Shown here: positions 7,312 through 14,795 of the stretch, piece after piece
How positions within the stretch are numbered: the first letter of the stretch is position 1
Layout: each line of letters begins with the position of its first letter
Virus record (IMG/VR): IMGVR_UViG_3300046642_001529
Span: 1-27,299 of that record
DNA length: 27,299 bases
Source: a virus
Strand: one strand, 5' to 3'
Notes under the pieces: model-generated
Told to the model about the DNA's origin: nothing
The model's input: the letters and a program-made list of their open reading frames with translations, nothing else
Database searches by the model: none
Position numbers and translations under genes: made by a program

Positions 7312-7854
7312 ATGCCCGCCACGACCGTCACCCTCGCCGCCCCGGTCCAGCCCGCGGCCCGCATCACCCCCGCCCCGGAGCTGAGCCTGGAAGCGCGGAT
7401 GGCGGCCGTGGACGCGGCCATGACCATCCGCCTCGAAGAAGCCAGCCTCGCCAACGACATCAACACCGCGCACATCGCCACCGAGCCCGTCGACTTAGCC
7501 GACATCATCCGCGGCCCCGTCGACACTCCCCGCACGCCAGTCGACCTGTACCCGACACCCGTCGCCAACCTCCTCCAGCGGGCACATCAGCGGCTCACCC
7601 GCGACGGATGGTGCGCCGGCGCCCTCCGCAACACCGACGGCGCGCGCTGCCTGCTCGGAGCCATCCGCATCGAATCCGGCGGCAACCACGGCGCCGAGAC
7701 CGAAGGGCTCGCAGTCCTTATGGCCGCCATCCGGCGGCGCTTCGGCAACGACGTCGAATCCGTGTGGTCCTTCAACGACGCCCACGGCGGCCCCCGAGTA
7801 CCCCTCCGCATCCTGGGAGAAGCAGCCGACCTCGCAGCAGCCAGAGACATCTGA
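7312..7854 (+). CDS. DUF6197-like protein (180 aa)
   Basis: The ATG at 7312 is chosen for its GCAGGAG site. An Ala/Pro-rich N-terminal third leads into a domain starting near residue 85. It reads L-L-Q-R-A-H-Q-R-L-T-R-D-G-W-C, then R-C-L-L-G-A-I-R, then V-W-S-F-N-D-A-H-G-G, and ends in L-G-E-A-A-D-L-A. This order (GWC, CLLGAI, the W-x-x-N-D pair, a terminal Ala-rich helix) matches my memory of the DUF6197 family. Those are small proteins common in actinobacteria and their phages, with no established biochemistry. The family call is from memory of the pattern. Confidence 0.65.
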   Translation: MPATTVTLAAPVQPAARITPAPELSLEARMAAVDAAMTIRLEEASLANDINTAHIATEPVDLADIIRGPVDTPRTPVDLYPTPVANLLQRAHQRLTRDGWCAGALRNTDGARCLLGAIRIESGGNHGAETEGLAVLMAAIRRRFGNDVESVWSFNDAHGGPRVPLRILGEAADLAAARDI

Positions 7855-7890
7855 ACACCACCGAACCGCAACCCGACCAAGGAGAACGCC

Positions 7891-8004
7891 ATGTCCAAGC
7901 CCACCCCCGCCGAGCTCGACGAGTACGCCAGCCTCAACCAGGCCGTCATCGACGCCGGGAAGAAGCTGCCCAAGCACCTCAAGCACCTCCGCAAGGGCGT
8001 GTGA
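7891..8004 (+). CDS. micro-protein (37 aa)
   Basis: ATG behind an AAGGAG site. Encodes an acidic first half and a lysine/histidine-rich end (K-K-L-P-K-H-L-K-H-L-R-K). The strong ribosome binding site and close spacing to the next GTG support expression. Function unknown; the basic tail could bind nucleic acid. Confidence 0.45.
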   Translation: MSKPTPAELDEYASLNQAVIDAGKKLPKHLKHLRKGV

Positions 8005-8006
8005 CC

Positions 8007-8207
8007 GTGGCCAACGCGAAGAAGGACAACGCTGTCCGCGCCCTCTGGGCAGGCCGAACTGCCGAAGCCGAGGCCGCCGGACTCCGCACCGCCGCCTGCA
8101 CCACATCCGGGTGCCAGGCCGAGGACTACTACCTCGACGGCGACACCCGCGACCAGCAGCGCGCCACCCGCTGGGCCGCCAACCACACGCAGCACCTGAA
8201 GGGATGA
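8007..8207 (+). CDS. small hypothetical protein (66 aa)
   Basis: Begins at GTG 8007, two bases past the preceding stop (GTG 8001 is an alternative, overlapping that stop). Basic N-terminus (A-N-A-K-K-D-N), an Ala/Glu-rich helix, two cysteines in A-C-T-T-S-G-C, and a polar C-terminus with D-Y-Y-L-D-G-D. Its TGA overlaps the next ATG. No family recognised. Confidence 0.45.
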   Translation: MANAKKDNAVRALWAGRTAEAEAAGLRTAACTTSGCQAEDYYLDGDTRDQQRATRWAANHTQHLKG

Positions 8208-8419
8208 CCGTGCTGAAGATCCTCGACCGCGAGCCGCCGCGCAGCAGTCAGACGTGCGGCTACCAGATCAGCGAATCGGGCTGGGACTCCCGCGCCTCGT
8301 ACTGCGGCGAGCCCAAGGTTCGCGGCCTGTACTGGTGCCAGGCGCATCACGACTGGCTGGTCCTCGACGAACCCGACGGGCGAATCCGCATGGCCCCCGG
8401 CAACGCGATCGGAAGGTGA
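8204..8419 (+). CDS. small Cys/His-rich hypothetical protein (71 aa)
   Basis: ATG overlaps the previous stop (ATGA), with GAAGGG upstream. Contains C-G-Y-Q-I near residue 18 and Y-C-G-E-P-K-V-R-G-L-Y-W-C-Q-A-H-H at about 33-49. The C-G-E...Y-W-C-x-x-H pattern suggests a small zinc-binding fold and recalls the C-terminal zinc segment of GcrA-like proteins. It is the last gene before a strong terminator. Confidence 0.5.
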   Translation: MTVLKILDREPPRSSQTCGYQISESGWDSRASYCGEPKVRGLYWCQAHHDWLVLDEPDGRIRMAPGNAIGR

Positions 8420-8435
8420 CCCGCCCCGCCACATC

Positions 8436-8462
8436 GAGGCCCCCGCCGAAAGCGGGGGCCTC
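8436..8462. terminator. strong hairpin terminator between convergent genes
   Basis: GAGGCCCCCGC (8436-8446) and GCGGGGGCCTC (8452-8462) form a perfect 11-bp stem with a CGAAA loop. It follows the plus-strand gene ending at 8419 and abuts the stop of the minus-strand gene starting at 8709, so it could terminate both. Confidence 0.75.
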
Positions 8463-8709
8463 AGCCGTGTTCGGGCTCAGCCTCGCCGCCCCGTGGCTCG
8501 CAGCGCTGCATCAGCCGGGCCCGCGCCGTGATCCCGTGCACCGGTTGCCCCACCGGCAGCATGCCGTGAGCAGCCAGCCACTCAGCCAACTCCGCCTCGT
8601 CATCACCCAACGCCCACAATGCGACCGCCATGGAGTTGAGTGTGGCGGGCTGAATCGGCGCACGGTGGGGAGATTGTGCAATCTGTGCAGTCGTTGGCCC
8701 GGATGTCAC
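8461..8709 (-). CDS. minus-strand hypothetical protein (82 aa)
   Basis: One of the few minus-strand genes. The frame from GTG 8709 encodes a polar Thr/Ala/Pro start, then a compact helical segment (A-L-W-A-L-G-D-D-E-A-E-L-A-E-W-L-A-A-H-G-M), then a basic and finally acidic tail. Starting at ATG 8631 would leave only that compact part (56 aa); no good ribosome binding site decides between them. The gene is divergent from the gene at 8777 and convergent with the one ending at 8419. A small regulator is conceivable but no motif proves it. Confidence 0.45.
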   Translation of the reverse strand: MTSGPTTAQIAQSPHRAPIQPATLNSMAVALWALGDDEAELAEWLAAHGMLPVGQPVHGITARARLMQRCEPRGGEAEPEHG

Positions 8710-8721
8710 CCAGAGTGTGCA
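8671..8721. promoter_or_regulatory. TGTGCA repeats near divergent gene starts
   Basis: TGTGCA occurs at 8675-8680, 8684-8689 and 8716-8721. The first is part of AGATTG-TG-CAATCT (8671-8684), an inverted repeat with a two-base centre. The cluster lies around the start of the minus-strand gene and upstream of the plus-strand gene, where an operator would be expected. The regulator is unknown. Confidence 0.4.
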
Positions 8722-8776
8722 TGATTACAGTCAGAGACTGAGCACCTCGTATCCCCGCACCCGAGGAGCAGTGCCC

Positions 8777-9271
8777 GTGACAGCTTCCGAAAGCGAACCC
8801 GACTGGGACCCCATCTCAGGTAGCCGCACCTGGGATGACGTCAAGGACCACCAATTCACGGGGCTTTCCGGCCTCTTCGGTGCAGCCGCAACCAGTCCCG
8901 ACGACGTCCCGCCTCTCCCCGTACTCCGCGACCTGATCGCAACAGCGCTCATCGCCCGCATCAAGCAGAGCGTCACCCTGCCAGCAACTCCGGGCATGAT
9001 CGGCCAGCCGTTCGCCGCGACCGAGTACGACCTCGCCGACGCTGTCATTGCGGCCGTGAGCGCGCAGCAGCTCTACCCGACCGTGCGGATCTACGAGAGT
9101 GCGGTCACGGAACTCCGCCAGCAACGCGAGCGCGCAGACGCAGTGGAGCAGGCCCTCACCCGCGTCAAGGCTCTCGCTGCCGACATGCGCACATGGTGCT
9201 CGCCCCACGGCATCGCCACCGACTACGCCCAGCGCATCGACGAAGCCATCGCGGGACACCGCACCACCTGA
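8777..9271 (+). CDS. hypothetical phage accessory protein (164 aa)
   Basis: GTG 8777 is preferred because GAGGAG lies upstream; an in-frame ATG at 8717 falls in the TGTGCA region. The N-terminal 45 residues are acidic and tryptophan-containing (S-G-S-R-T-W-D-D-V-K-D). A middle domain (Y-D-L-A-D-A-V-I-A-A-V) is followed by a coiled coil (T-E-L-R-Q-Q-R-E-R-A-D-A-V-E-Q-A) and a short C-terminal segment with C-S-P-H-G-I-A. That C-terminal layout recurs in small actinophage proteins of unknown function. Soluble, with no catalytic motif. Confidence 0.6.
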   Translation: MTASESEPDWDPISGSRTWDDVKDHQFTGLSGLFGAAATSPDDVPPLPVLRDLIATALIARIKQSVTLPATPGMIGQPFAATEYDLADAVIAAVSAQQLYPTVRIYESAVTELRQQRERADAVEQALTRVKALAADMRTWCSPHGIATDYAQRIDEAIAGHRTT

Positions 9272-9307
9272 GCCGCTATCCCTGCCCCGCCCGCAAGGAG
9301 AACCGCC

Positions 9308-10009
9308 GTGCACGACCTCCCCGCCAAGTCCGTGGCCACCGACTACCAGTGGCCGACCTGTACCGCCTGCGGGCGCAACATGTGGGTCAGCGAAACCAGC
9401 AACTGGGCGTGCGGACTGTGCCGCGAACGCACCGCCGAACGCCTGACCGAACTCCCCGGCCTGTTCGCCCGCATCAACTCCACCGCCGCCCTCGTCCGGG
9501 GCTCCCGTCGCGGCACCGGAATGCCCACCGGCTCGCGCGTCCCGCCCATCCCCGCCAACGCCGAAGTCCTCAACCTCGCCGCTACCGGCGGTGTCGCCAC
9601 CCGCCTGCAGGTGATTGAGGACGCGTGGCGGCAGACCCTCGGCTGGACCGTCACCCCGTGGCGCGGCAACGCCGGCCAGTCCCTGCCCAAGCAGGTCGAG
9701 TTCCTGACCAATAACCTCGGCTGGGCGTGCGAGAGGTACGCGGAGGTCGGGCAGGACGTCGAGGAGATCCGACGGGTGCACGCCGAGTGCACCGCTGCTC
9801 TATCGCCGGACCGGAGGATCGGTCCCATCCGCATCGGCGCCTGCCCAGTCCTCACCATTGATGGGCCGTGCGGCCGTCAGCTCACCGCGTCCACCCGGAA
9901 GGAGGCCATCAAGTGCCAGGGCTGCGGCACCGAATGGCCCGACCGTGAAGCGTGGGAGAAGCTCCGTGACGCCCTCCGTGGCGCCCCTGGAGAATCGGTC
10001 GCAGCTTGA
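9308..10009 (+). CDS. zinc-ribbon hypothetical protein (233 aa)
   Basis: GTG start behind CAAGGAG. The N-terminus has a CxxC...CxxC zinc ribbon (C-T-A-C-G near residue 20 and C-G-L-C near 37). A central helical region contains W-R-Q-T-L-G-W and V-E-F-L-T-N-N-L-G-W-A. The C-terminus has a second cluster (G-A-C-P-V-L, G-P-C-G-R-Q-L, K-C-Q-G-C-G-T-E-W) that looks like a rubredoxin-type knuckle, then W-E-K-L-R-D-A-L. Paired zinc ribbons suggest nucleic-acid or protein binding. Similar genes are common in Streptomyces prophages next to small HTH genes, as here. No enzymatic motif. Confidence 0.65.
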   Translation: MHDLPAKSVATDYQWPTCTACGRNMWVSETSNWACGLCRERTAERLTELPGLFARINSTAALVRGSRRGTGMPTGSRVPPIPANAEVLNLAATGGVATRLQVIEDAWRQTLGWTVTPWRGNAGQSLPKQVEFLTNNLGWACERYAEVGQDVEEIRRVHAECTAALSPDRRIGPIRIGACPVLTIDGPCGRQLTASTRKEAIKCQGCGTEWPDREAWEKLRDALRGAPGESVAA

Positions 10010-10090
10010 CCGGCGCGCCCCTTGACAGACCCGCTAGACAAAGATCGACCCAGAATGTCACAATCGGCACCAGCAGCACACGTGTCTTCT

Positions 10091-10119
10091 GAGGCCCCTA
10101 CCGCACCGGTAGGGGCCTC
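10091..10119 (+). terminator. perfect 13-bp hairpin terminator
   Basis: GAGGCCCCTACCG (10091-10103) pairs with CGGTAGGGGCCTC (10107-10119). It lies between the zinc-ribbon gene and the HTH gene. The same GAGGCCCC...GGGGCCTC core as the hairpin at 8436 suggests a shared terminator design. Confidence 0.75.
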
Positions 10120-10140
10120 GATGCATTCCGGGAGGTGAAC

Positions 10141-10371
10141 ATGCCTGCCGACCCGATCTACTGCGACGAGCAGAACCTGATCCCCGCCTGGGAAGCCGAA
10201 CGCGAATACGGCGTGCCGCAGCAGGTCATCCGGAAGTGGGCCAGCCGAGGCAAGATCAATCGGTTTCCCGGCCATCGCAACGCCGACGGCACCTGGTACG
10301 ACCGGTTCGAAGTCGCCGCCCTCGCCGAGACGTACAAGCCGACCCCGCAGCGCGCGCCGCGCGCCGCCTGA
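10141..10371 (+). CDS. excisionase/MerR-like helix-turn-helix protein (76 aa)
   Basis: ATG 10141 has an excellent GGGAGGTG site. The fold can be read as a winged helix: A-E-R-E-Y-G-V-P-Q-Q-V-I-R-K-W-A-S-R-G-K (residues 19-38), a basic wing (F-P-G-H-R-N-A-D-G-T-W-Y-D), then F-E-V-A-A-L-A. This pattern is typical of phage excisionase-like and AlpA/MerR-type DNA-binding proteins. It has its own terminator upstream, so it may be separately transcribed. Whether it is an excisionase or a small regulator cannot be told without the integrase and att sites, which are outside the window. Confidence 0.7.
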   Translation: MPADPIYCDEQNLIPAWEAEREYGVPQQVIRKWASRGKINRFPGHRNADGTWYDRFEVAALAETYKPTPQRAPRAA

Positions 10372-10442
10372 AACTCCTCGCGGTCCGGTTGAGCGCTAGC
10401 GGGGCGCTCCCGGCCCGCGAGGTGTCAACCCCCGGAGGCGCC

Positions 10443-10706
10443 GTGCCCGGCGTGATCTACCGGTACGAGATCCCCGTCGACGACCAATGGCACGACCTGG
10501 AACTCTCCGGCGCCGTCCTCCACGTAGCCGCCCGCAAGTCTCACGCGGTCGAACTGTGGGCACTCGATACCGGAGGCCCTGCAATCACCAGGACGTTCCG
10601 GGTTTTCGGCACTGGCCAGCCGCTACCCGATGGTCGACCACGACACATCGGCACCGCGCTCGCGGCGGGCGGCCAACTCGTCTGGCACCTCATGGAACGC
10701 CACTAA
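10443..10706 (+). CDS. conserved small beta-rich protein (87 aa)
   Basis: GTG 10443 behind GGAGGCGCC. Reads as alternating strands: V-I-Y-R-Y-E-I-P-V-D-D-Q-W-H-D-L, V-L-H-V-A-A-R, V-E-L-W-A-L-D-T, F-R-V-F-G-T-G-Q-P-L-P, ending Q-L-V-W-H-L-M. The W-H and F-G-T-G-Q-P-L-P segments recur in a family of small actinobacterial and actinophage proteins (DUF7352-like, from memory). No enzyme motif; role unknown. Confidence 0.6.
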   Translation: MPGVIYRYEIPVDDQWHDLELSGAVLHVAARKSHAVELWALDTGGPAITRTFRVFGTGQPLPDGRPRHIGTALAAGGQLVWHLMERH

Positions 10707-10743
10707 GCCCGGCGCTCGCATCCCCCCAAGGGCGCGCCGGAAC

Positions 10744-10782
10744 CCCGCTGCCCGGCCATCACTACGCCCGCCGGGCAGCGGG
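10744..10782 (+). terminator. 12-bp stem hairpin
   Basis: CCCGCTGCCCGG (10744-10755) pairs with CCGGGCAGCGGG (10771-10782) around a 15-nt loop, followed by a C-run. It lies between the genes at 10443 and 10808. Probably a terminator or attenuator. Confidence 0.55.
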
Positions 10783-10807
10783 CCCCCCCCACGTCAGGAG
10801 GCGGCCG

Positions 10808-11044
10808 ATGGCAGGCATGAGCGCCACCGACCAGAAGTTCCTGAGCGACATGATCGAACACCATCAGGCCGCGCTGACCATGTCACAGCAGTACCTCGAC
10901 AAAACCAGCCCCCGACTTCGGCAAGCCCGCATCGCCGACCTCGCCCGCACCATCATCACCGCACAGACCGGTGAGATCGCGAAGATGCGGAGCTGGCTCA
11001 AGCAGGCGGGCGTCACCCCGACCAGTGGCGGCATGGATATGTGA
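10808..11044 (+). CDS. DUF305-like protein (78 aa)
   Basis: ATG 10808 behind CAGGAGG; ATG 10817 is an alternative. The DUF305 signature is clear: F-L-S-D-M-I-E-H-H-Q-A-A-L-T-M at about residues 11-25, then I-A-D-L-A-R-T-I-I-T-A-Q-T-G-E-I and M-R-S-W-L. DUF305 proteins are small helical bundles whose His and Met residues have been linked to copper or other metal binding, and many are exported. This copy has no signal peptide and is about half the usual bacterial length, so it is a minimal cytosolic form. Its stop overlaps GTG 11041. Role in a phage unknown. Confidence 0.75.
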   Translation: MAGMSATDQKFLSDMIEHHQAALTMSQQYLDKTSPRLRQARIADLARTIITAQTGEIAKMRSWLKQAGVTPTSGGMDM

Positions 11045-11064
11045 ACCGCGAATGGGAGGGCGAC

Positions 11065-11247
11065 GTGGACGACGAGACGCCCATCGCCGCAACCACAGCA
11101 CCGATCACAGCCGATGCCGCCCTCGGCAATGCGGCCAGGCTTCTCCAAAACGCCGAGATGATCACCGACCTCGCGTTGATGGAACGCCTCGAACGGCTCG
11201 CCGACTCCTGGATCGCCATCGCCCGCACCGTCGCCGAACGGGAGTGA
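11065..11247 (+). CDS. small helical hypothetical protein (60 aa)
   Basis: GTG 11065 is preferred because GGGAGGG lies just upstream; GTG 11041, overlapping the previous stop, is the alternative and adds eight residues. The product is acidic and Ala/Leu-rich with a predicted amphipathic helix (A-L-M-E-R-L-E-R-L-A-D-S-W-I). No family recognised. Its stop lies two bases before the next GTG. Confidence 0.5.
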   Translation: MDDETPIAATTAPITADAALGNAARLLQNAEMITDLALMERLERLADSWIAIARTVAERE

Positions 11248-11249
11248 CC

Positions 11250-11408
11250 GTGCTCGAACTGATCTGCTACCTGCTCGCCGTGGTCCTGGCCGGTCTCGCC
11301 TCGATCGCGCCCAATGGTGCCGCACCCTTCGACCGCACCCGGCTTCTCGCCGCCGCGTTCTGCGCGTTCGCCGTGCCGTTCGTCATCCACGCCGGCCAGC
11401 ACCTGTAA
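11250..11408 (+). CDS. small two-pass membrane protein (52 aa)
   Basis: GTG 11250, two bases after the preceding stop and with CGGGAG upstream. Two hydrophobic segments, about residues 3-21 and 33-47, are separated by a loop with P-F-D-R-T-R. Its position before the tail-fibre genes gives little hint. A holin-like role is possible from size and topology, but there is no endolysin nearby, so it is left as an unknown membrane protein. Confidence 0.5.
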   Translation: MLELICYLLAVVLAGLASIAPNGAAPFDRTRLLAAAFCAFAVPFVIHAGQHL

Positions 11409-11438
11409 GCGCCACAGCCAAAGGCGGGAGGTGACGCA

Positions 11439-12740
11439 GTGGGCTTCCCGACCGGTGCCACCACGATCGCGGTCACCATTAACCGGCCCGTCCCGGCCGG
11501 TGGCGCAGCAAACACCGGCAGTGTGGTCTTCACGCCATCCACGATCCTGGTCGACTCCACCCACAAAGCGATCTACTCCGGATCCGGGGCAGCCGTCCTC
11601 GACAACGGCGGCGCGGCCAGCATCGTTCTCCTCACCAACGACTCCGCAGGCGTCCTGCCCGCCGGATGGCGATGGCAAGTCGACGAGCAGATACCCGGCG
11701 CCCGCCGCACCTACTGGATCGACCTGCCGTCCACGCTCGGGCCCACCATCGACCTGTCCGCCCTCTCCCCGGTCTCCGGGCCGGACGGCTCCGGCGGCAG
11801 CCTCCCGCCCACCGGGCCAGCAGGCGGAGCCCTCTCCGGCACCTACCCCAACCCCGGACTGTCGGCGTCCACCGTGGCAATGTTCGACGCGGCAGGGGCA
11901 GCAGGGATCGCCCAGACGAACGCCACAACGGCGGCAGCGGCAGACGCCACGACGAAAGTCGCCGCACACCGGACCGCCACCGACCCCCACGGCGACCGGG
12001 CCTACACAGACACGGCCATCGCCGCCCGGCCGGCGTTCCTCACCACCAGCGGACAGCCCGACAACGCCCTCGGCATCAACGGCGACTGGGCCATCGACCC
12101 CGGTGCGCGCCGCCTCTACGGGCCGAAGACCGCAGGCGCATGGGCGACCTGGTCGCAGATCACCGCTCCCACCGGTGCGACCTGGCAGCTCAACGGCCAA
12201 GCCGCCCTGACCGGCAGCGACCTGTACCTCACGCACGCCACCGACGGCTTCGGCGCCGGAACCTGCTGGAACACCACCCTCCAGCCCACCGACGGCCTCG
12301 ATGTCACCTTCGAGGTCGAGATGTCCGGCGGAACCGGGGCCGATGGTGTCACCTTTGCGCTTGCTGATCCGGCGACCGTGGCCACGTTTGTCGGCGGAGG
12401 CGGCGGTGACCTCGGGCTCGTCGGCTGCACCGCTGTAGCGCTCGCCCTGGACACCGGAGCCGGTTCGAGAGCCCGCCTCGTCACCACCGATGCGACCACC
12501 ATGACGGCCCTCGTCACCTACGGCGGCGCGCTCACCCTGCGGCCCGCGCCGGTTCAAGTCCGGATCCGGTACCTGAGCGGCGTGTTCACCGCATGGATCG
12601 ACGACGTACAGATCGTCAATCAGGCCGTGGTCGCGGCGGCGAGCGCCCGCATCGGCTGGACGGGATCCAACGGCGGCGCCAACGACAACCACATCGTTCG
12701 CAATGTCGCCTTCACGCCCCGCGGCGGACTGCCGCTCTGA
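11439..12740 (+). CDS. tail fibre protein with L-type lectin domain (433 aa)
   Basis: GTG 11439 behind GGGAGGTG. A beta-rich N-terminal domain of about 100 residues, possibly the virion anchor, is followed by a Gly/Pro/Ser linker. A collagen-poor fibre segment contains T-D-P-H-G-D-R-A-Y-T, a sequence style common in trimeric phage fibres. Residues about 248-427 resemble a legume/L-type lectin jelly roll: G-A-D-G-V-T-F-A-L-A-D, G-G-D-L-G-L-V-G-C, V-A-L-A-L-D-T, V-R-I-R-Y-L-S-G, and R-I-G-W-T-G-S-N-G-G near the end. This predicts a carbohydrate-binding adhesin for the actinobacterial surface. It heads a coupled series with the next two genes. Confidence 0.78.
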   Translation: MGFPTGATTIAVTINRPVPAGGAANTGSVVFTPSTILVDSTHKAIYSGSGAAVLDNGGAASIVLLTNDSAGVLPAGWRWQVDEQIPGARRTYWIDLPSTLGPTIDLSALSPVSGPDGSGGSLPPTGPAGGALSGTYPNPGLSASTVAMFDAAGAAGIAQTNATTAAAADATTKVAAHRTATDPHGDRAYTDTAIAARPAFLTTSGQPDNALGINGDWAIDPGARRLYGPKTAGAWATWSQITAPTGATWQLNGQAALTGSDLYLTHATDGFGAGTCWNTTLQPTDGLDVTFEVEMSGGTGADGVTFALADPATVATFVGGGGGDLGLVGCTAVALALDTGAGSRARLVTTDATTMTALVTYGGALTLRPAPVQVRIRYLSGVFTAWIDDVQIVNQAVVAAASARIGWTGSNGGANDNHIVRNVAFTPRGGLPL

Positions 12741-12773
12741 ACGCCACAAGACCACAGACGGAGGTGAGCGGCC

Positions 12774-13070
12774 ATGGCCACCTACGCCGGCAGCCGCATC
12801 CAGCACCAGACCCTCACCGCCTCCACCGTCGACACGGTCACCTTCGACGCCGACTACACCTACGTCGAGATCGTCAACCGTGACGGGGCGGCAGAGATCT
12901 ACGCCACCGTCGACTCCGGCATCACCCCCTCCGTCGGCGGTGCCGGCTGCGACGTCCTGCCCGCAGGCATGAGTTCGCTCATCGTCAACGCGTCCGGCTA
13001 CGGCTCGCCCACCAGCGTCAAACTCATCAGCGCCGGGACCCCGGCCTACACCGTCAAGGGCCTGCTGTGA
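12774..13070 (+). CDS. small beta-rich tail-associated protein (98 aa)
   Basis: ATG behind GGAGGTGAG. The sequence alternates short strands (V-D-T-V-T-F-D-A-D-Y-T-Y-V-E-I-V-N-R-D-G) with glycine turns and has a C-x-V-L-P-A-G-M segment. Small beta-sandwich proteins of this look lie between fibre genes in many Streptomyces phages. Its TGA overlaps the GTG of the spike gene, so the two are probably made together. A fibre accessory or decoration protein is the best guess. Confidence 0.6.
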   Translation: MATYAGSRIQHQTLTASTVDTVTFDADYTYVEIVNRDGAAEIYATVDSGITPSVGGAGCDVLPAGMSSLIVNASGYGSPTSVKLISAGTPAYTVKGLL

Positions 13071-14731
13071 CGGCCGCAACCCAGCAGCGGGTCTTCCTCG
13101 GCGGCGGAGGCGGGAGCAGCAGTACCCCCGCGTGGGTCTTCGACGTCACCAGGTACGGGGCAGTCGGTGACGCCCAGGTCGTCGGCGACGGGGCCATGTC
13201 GTCCGGCTCGGCAGTCCTCACCAGCGCAACGGCGAACTTCCCCGCGAGCGTCGTCGGCAAGTCGGTCTCCGTGAAGAACGCCGGAGCGAACGGCGTCACC
13301 ACCCTCGTCACCACCGTCGCCAGCCGCCAGAGCTCCACCCAGATCACCCTGAGCGCAGCCAACGCCTCCGGCGGCGCAGTTTCCAACGCGGTCGTCATCT
13401 GGGGCACCAACGACCAAGCCGCGATCCAGGCCGCAGTCGACGCCGCCGAGGCCTACCTGGCCGCCGGCCACACCTACGCGCAGGTGTACTTCCCCCCGAG
13501 GGCGTTCGTCGTCGCCGGGGCGCTGAACACCAGCAAATCCGGCAACGGGCAGATCGTGTTCGGTGTGTACTCCGCGACCGGCACCAAGAGGATCCTGGAG
13601 TTCGCTGGCGCCACCGATGGGGCTGCGGCGGTCCGCCACTGGCTCTCGACGGTCCCGCAGTTCGCCGGATCCTGTCTGATCAGCCTCGGCGTCTACGCCT
13701 CCACGTCAGCGCAGACCTCCGACATCAACGCCCACGGCAACCCGGGCGTGATCTGCGGACCGAACGAGGGCTCCGGCTACGGCGTGGCGGCGGCGTTCAA
13801 CAACGTCATGGCCGTCATCAAGAACCTGGCCATCCTCACCACGCACAGCAGCTTCGGCCTCACCTACGGCGCCGCGAACCTGTGGGGATGCGCGAACGCC
13901 CACGTCGAGAACGCGGGCTACGGCACCGCTGGAACTGTCGCCTCACCGAGCACCGACTACTCCAGCCCCGGCACGTTCGGTACGGGCCTGTCCGTCGGCC
14001 TCCCGTTCCCGGCGCCCGGCAACAACGATCACGTCATCGGCAACAACGTCTCTTGCGGCGGCGGTTACACCTACGCGATGTTCCTCACCGAGCACGCCGT
14101 GATGGACCGCTACATGGCCCTGTACTGCTGGGCTGGTCTGTGCGCCGTCGGGACCTACGCGGGGTCGGTCGGCTCCGTCCACGCCATGAACGTCACCTCG
14201 GCGTCCATCGAGGCGTGCACGCACGAGCTGTACATCGTCGGAGCAGGCTCCCAAGGTGTCGGGCCGACGATCTACATCGCGATCTCCACCGAGTCCAGCA
14301 CGCCGAACGTGGCAGGCAACTCGGCCGGAGCAATGAACGCCGCCCTCGGGCGCGTCGTCCTCACGGGCCTGTTCACCGAGTCTGGTGTCAGCGTCTCCGA
14401 CCCGACCGGCATCGAGCTCGTCAACGGCCAGGTACCGCGTGCCATCAAGCGGAAGACGACGACGTTCACCGCCTCGCCGATCGACCGCACCCTGGTCTGC
14501 GACACCACCTCCGCAGGGTTCACCGGGACGCTCCCGGCAGCCGACTTCTGCCCGACCGAGTACGCCTTCAAGAACGTCGGCGCCAACACCCTCACCGTCG
14601 GGACGACCAGCTCGCAGCTCATCTACACGACCAGCGGCACCGGAGCCACCACCGCCACCGTCAGCACCGGCGGCACACTCCGCGTCCAGGCCCTCTACAA
14701 CGGGACCGCGTGGGGCTGGTACGCCGTCTGA
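13067..14731 (+). CDS. tail spike with pectate-lyase-like beta-helix (554 aa)
   Basis: GTG overlaps the preceding stop. A glycine-rich N-terminus of about 20 residues is followed by F-D-V-T-R-Y-G-A-V-G-D-A, the hallmark start of the pectate-lyase superfamily domain of phage spikes. N-D-Q-A-A-I-Q-A-A-V-D-A-A then occurs near residue 115 and Y-F-P-P-R-A-F near 143. The centre (about 190-450) shows the Gly/Asn/Val repeats of a right-handed beta-helix. The C-terminal 80 residues form a separate beta domain (D-R-T-L-V-C-D-T-T and T-G-T-L-P-A-A-D). Such spikes bind and often cut surface polysaccharide. I cannot identify catalytic acids, so enzymatic activity is inferred from the family. Confidence 0.8.
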   Translation: MTAATQQRVFLGGGGGSSSTPAWVFDVTRYGAVGDAQVVGDGAMSSGSAVLTSATANFPASVVGKSVSVKNAGANGVTTLVTTVASRQSSTQITLSAANASGGAVSNAVVIWGTNDQAAIQAAVDAAEAYLAAGHTYAQVYFPPRAFVVAGALNTSKSGNGQIVFGVYSATGTKRILEFAGATDGAAAVRHWLSTVPQFAGSCLISLGVYASTSAQTSDINAHGNPGVICGPNEGSGYGVAAAFNNVMAVIKNLAILTTHSSFGLTYGAANLWGCANAHVENAGYGTAGTVASPSTDYSSPGTFGTGLSVGLPFPAPGNNDHVIGNNVSCGGGYTYAMFLTEHAVMDRYMALYCWAGLCAVGTYAGSVGSVHAMNVTSASIEACTHELYIVGAGSQGVGPTIYIAISTESSTPNVAGNSAGAMNAALGRVVLTGLFTESGVSVSDPTGIELVNGQVPRAIKRKTTTFTASPIDRTLVCDTTSAGFTGTLPAADFCPTEYAFKNVGANTLTVGTTSSQLIYTTSGTGATTATVSTGGTLRVQALYNGTAWGWYAV

Positions 14732-14795
14732 TCCACGACGGGGAGACCGGCCGCGCGTGGTGCCCGTGAACGATCTCGCCGAAGAGGACCAGTCC

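Noticed and set aside
10022-10080. TTGACA at 10022-10027 as a -35 promoter box
   Set aside because: No -10-like hexamer 16-19 bases downstream; the nearest AT-rich hexamer is too far away.
11250-11408. Holin
   Set aside because: Size and two membrane segments would fit, but no endolysin or lysis genes are nearby and no holin motif is evident.
11013-13079. 688-codon open frame on the minus strand
   Set aside because: Repetitive Gly/Val/Asp/Arg composition without domain motifs, lying against the lectin fibre and its neighbours; an effect of base composition.
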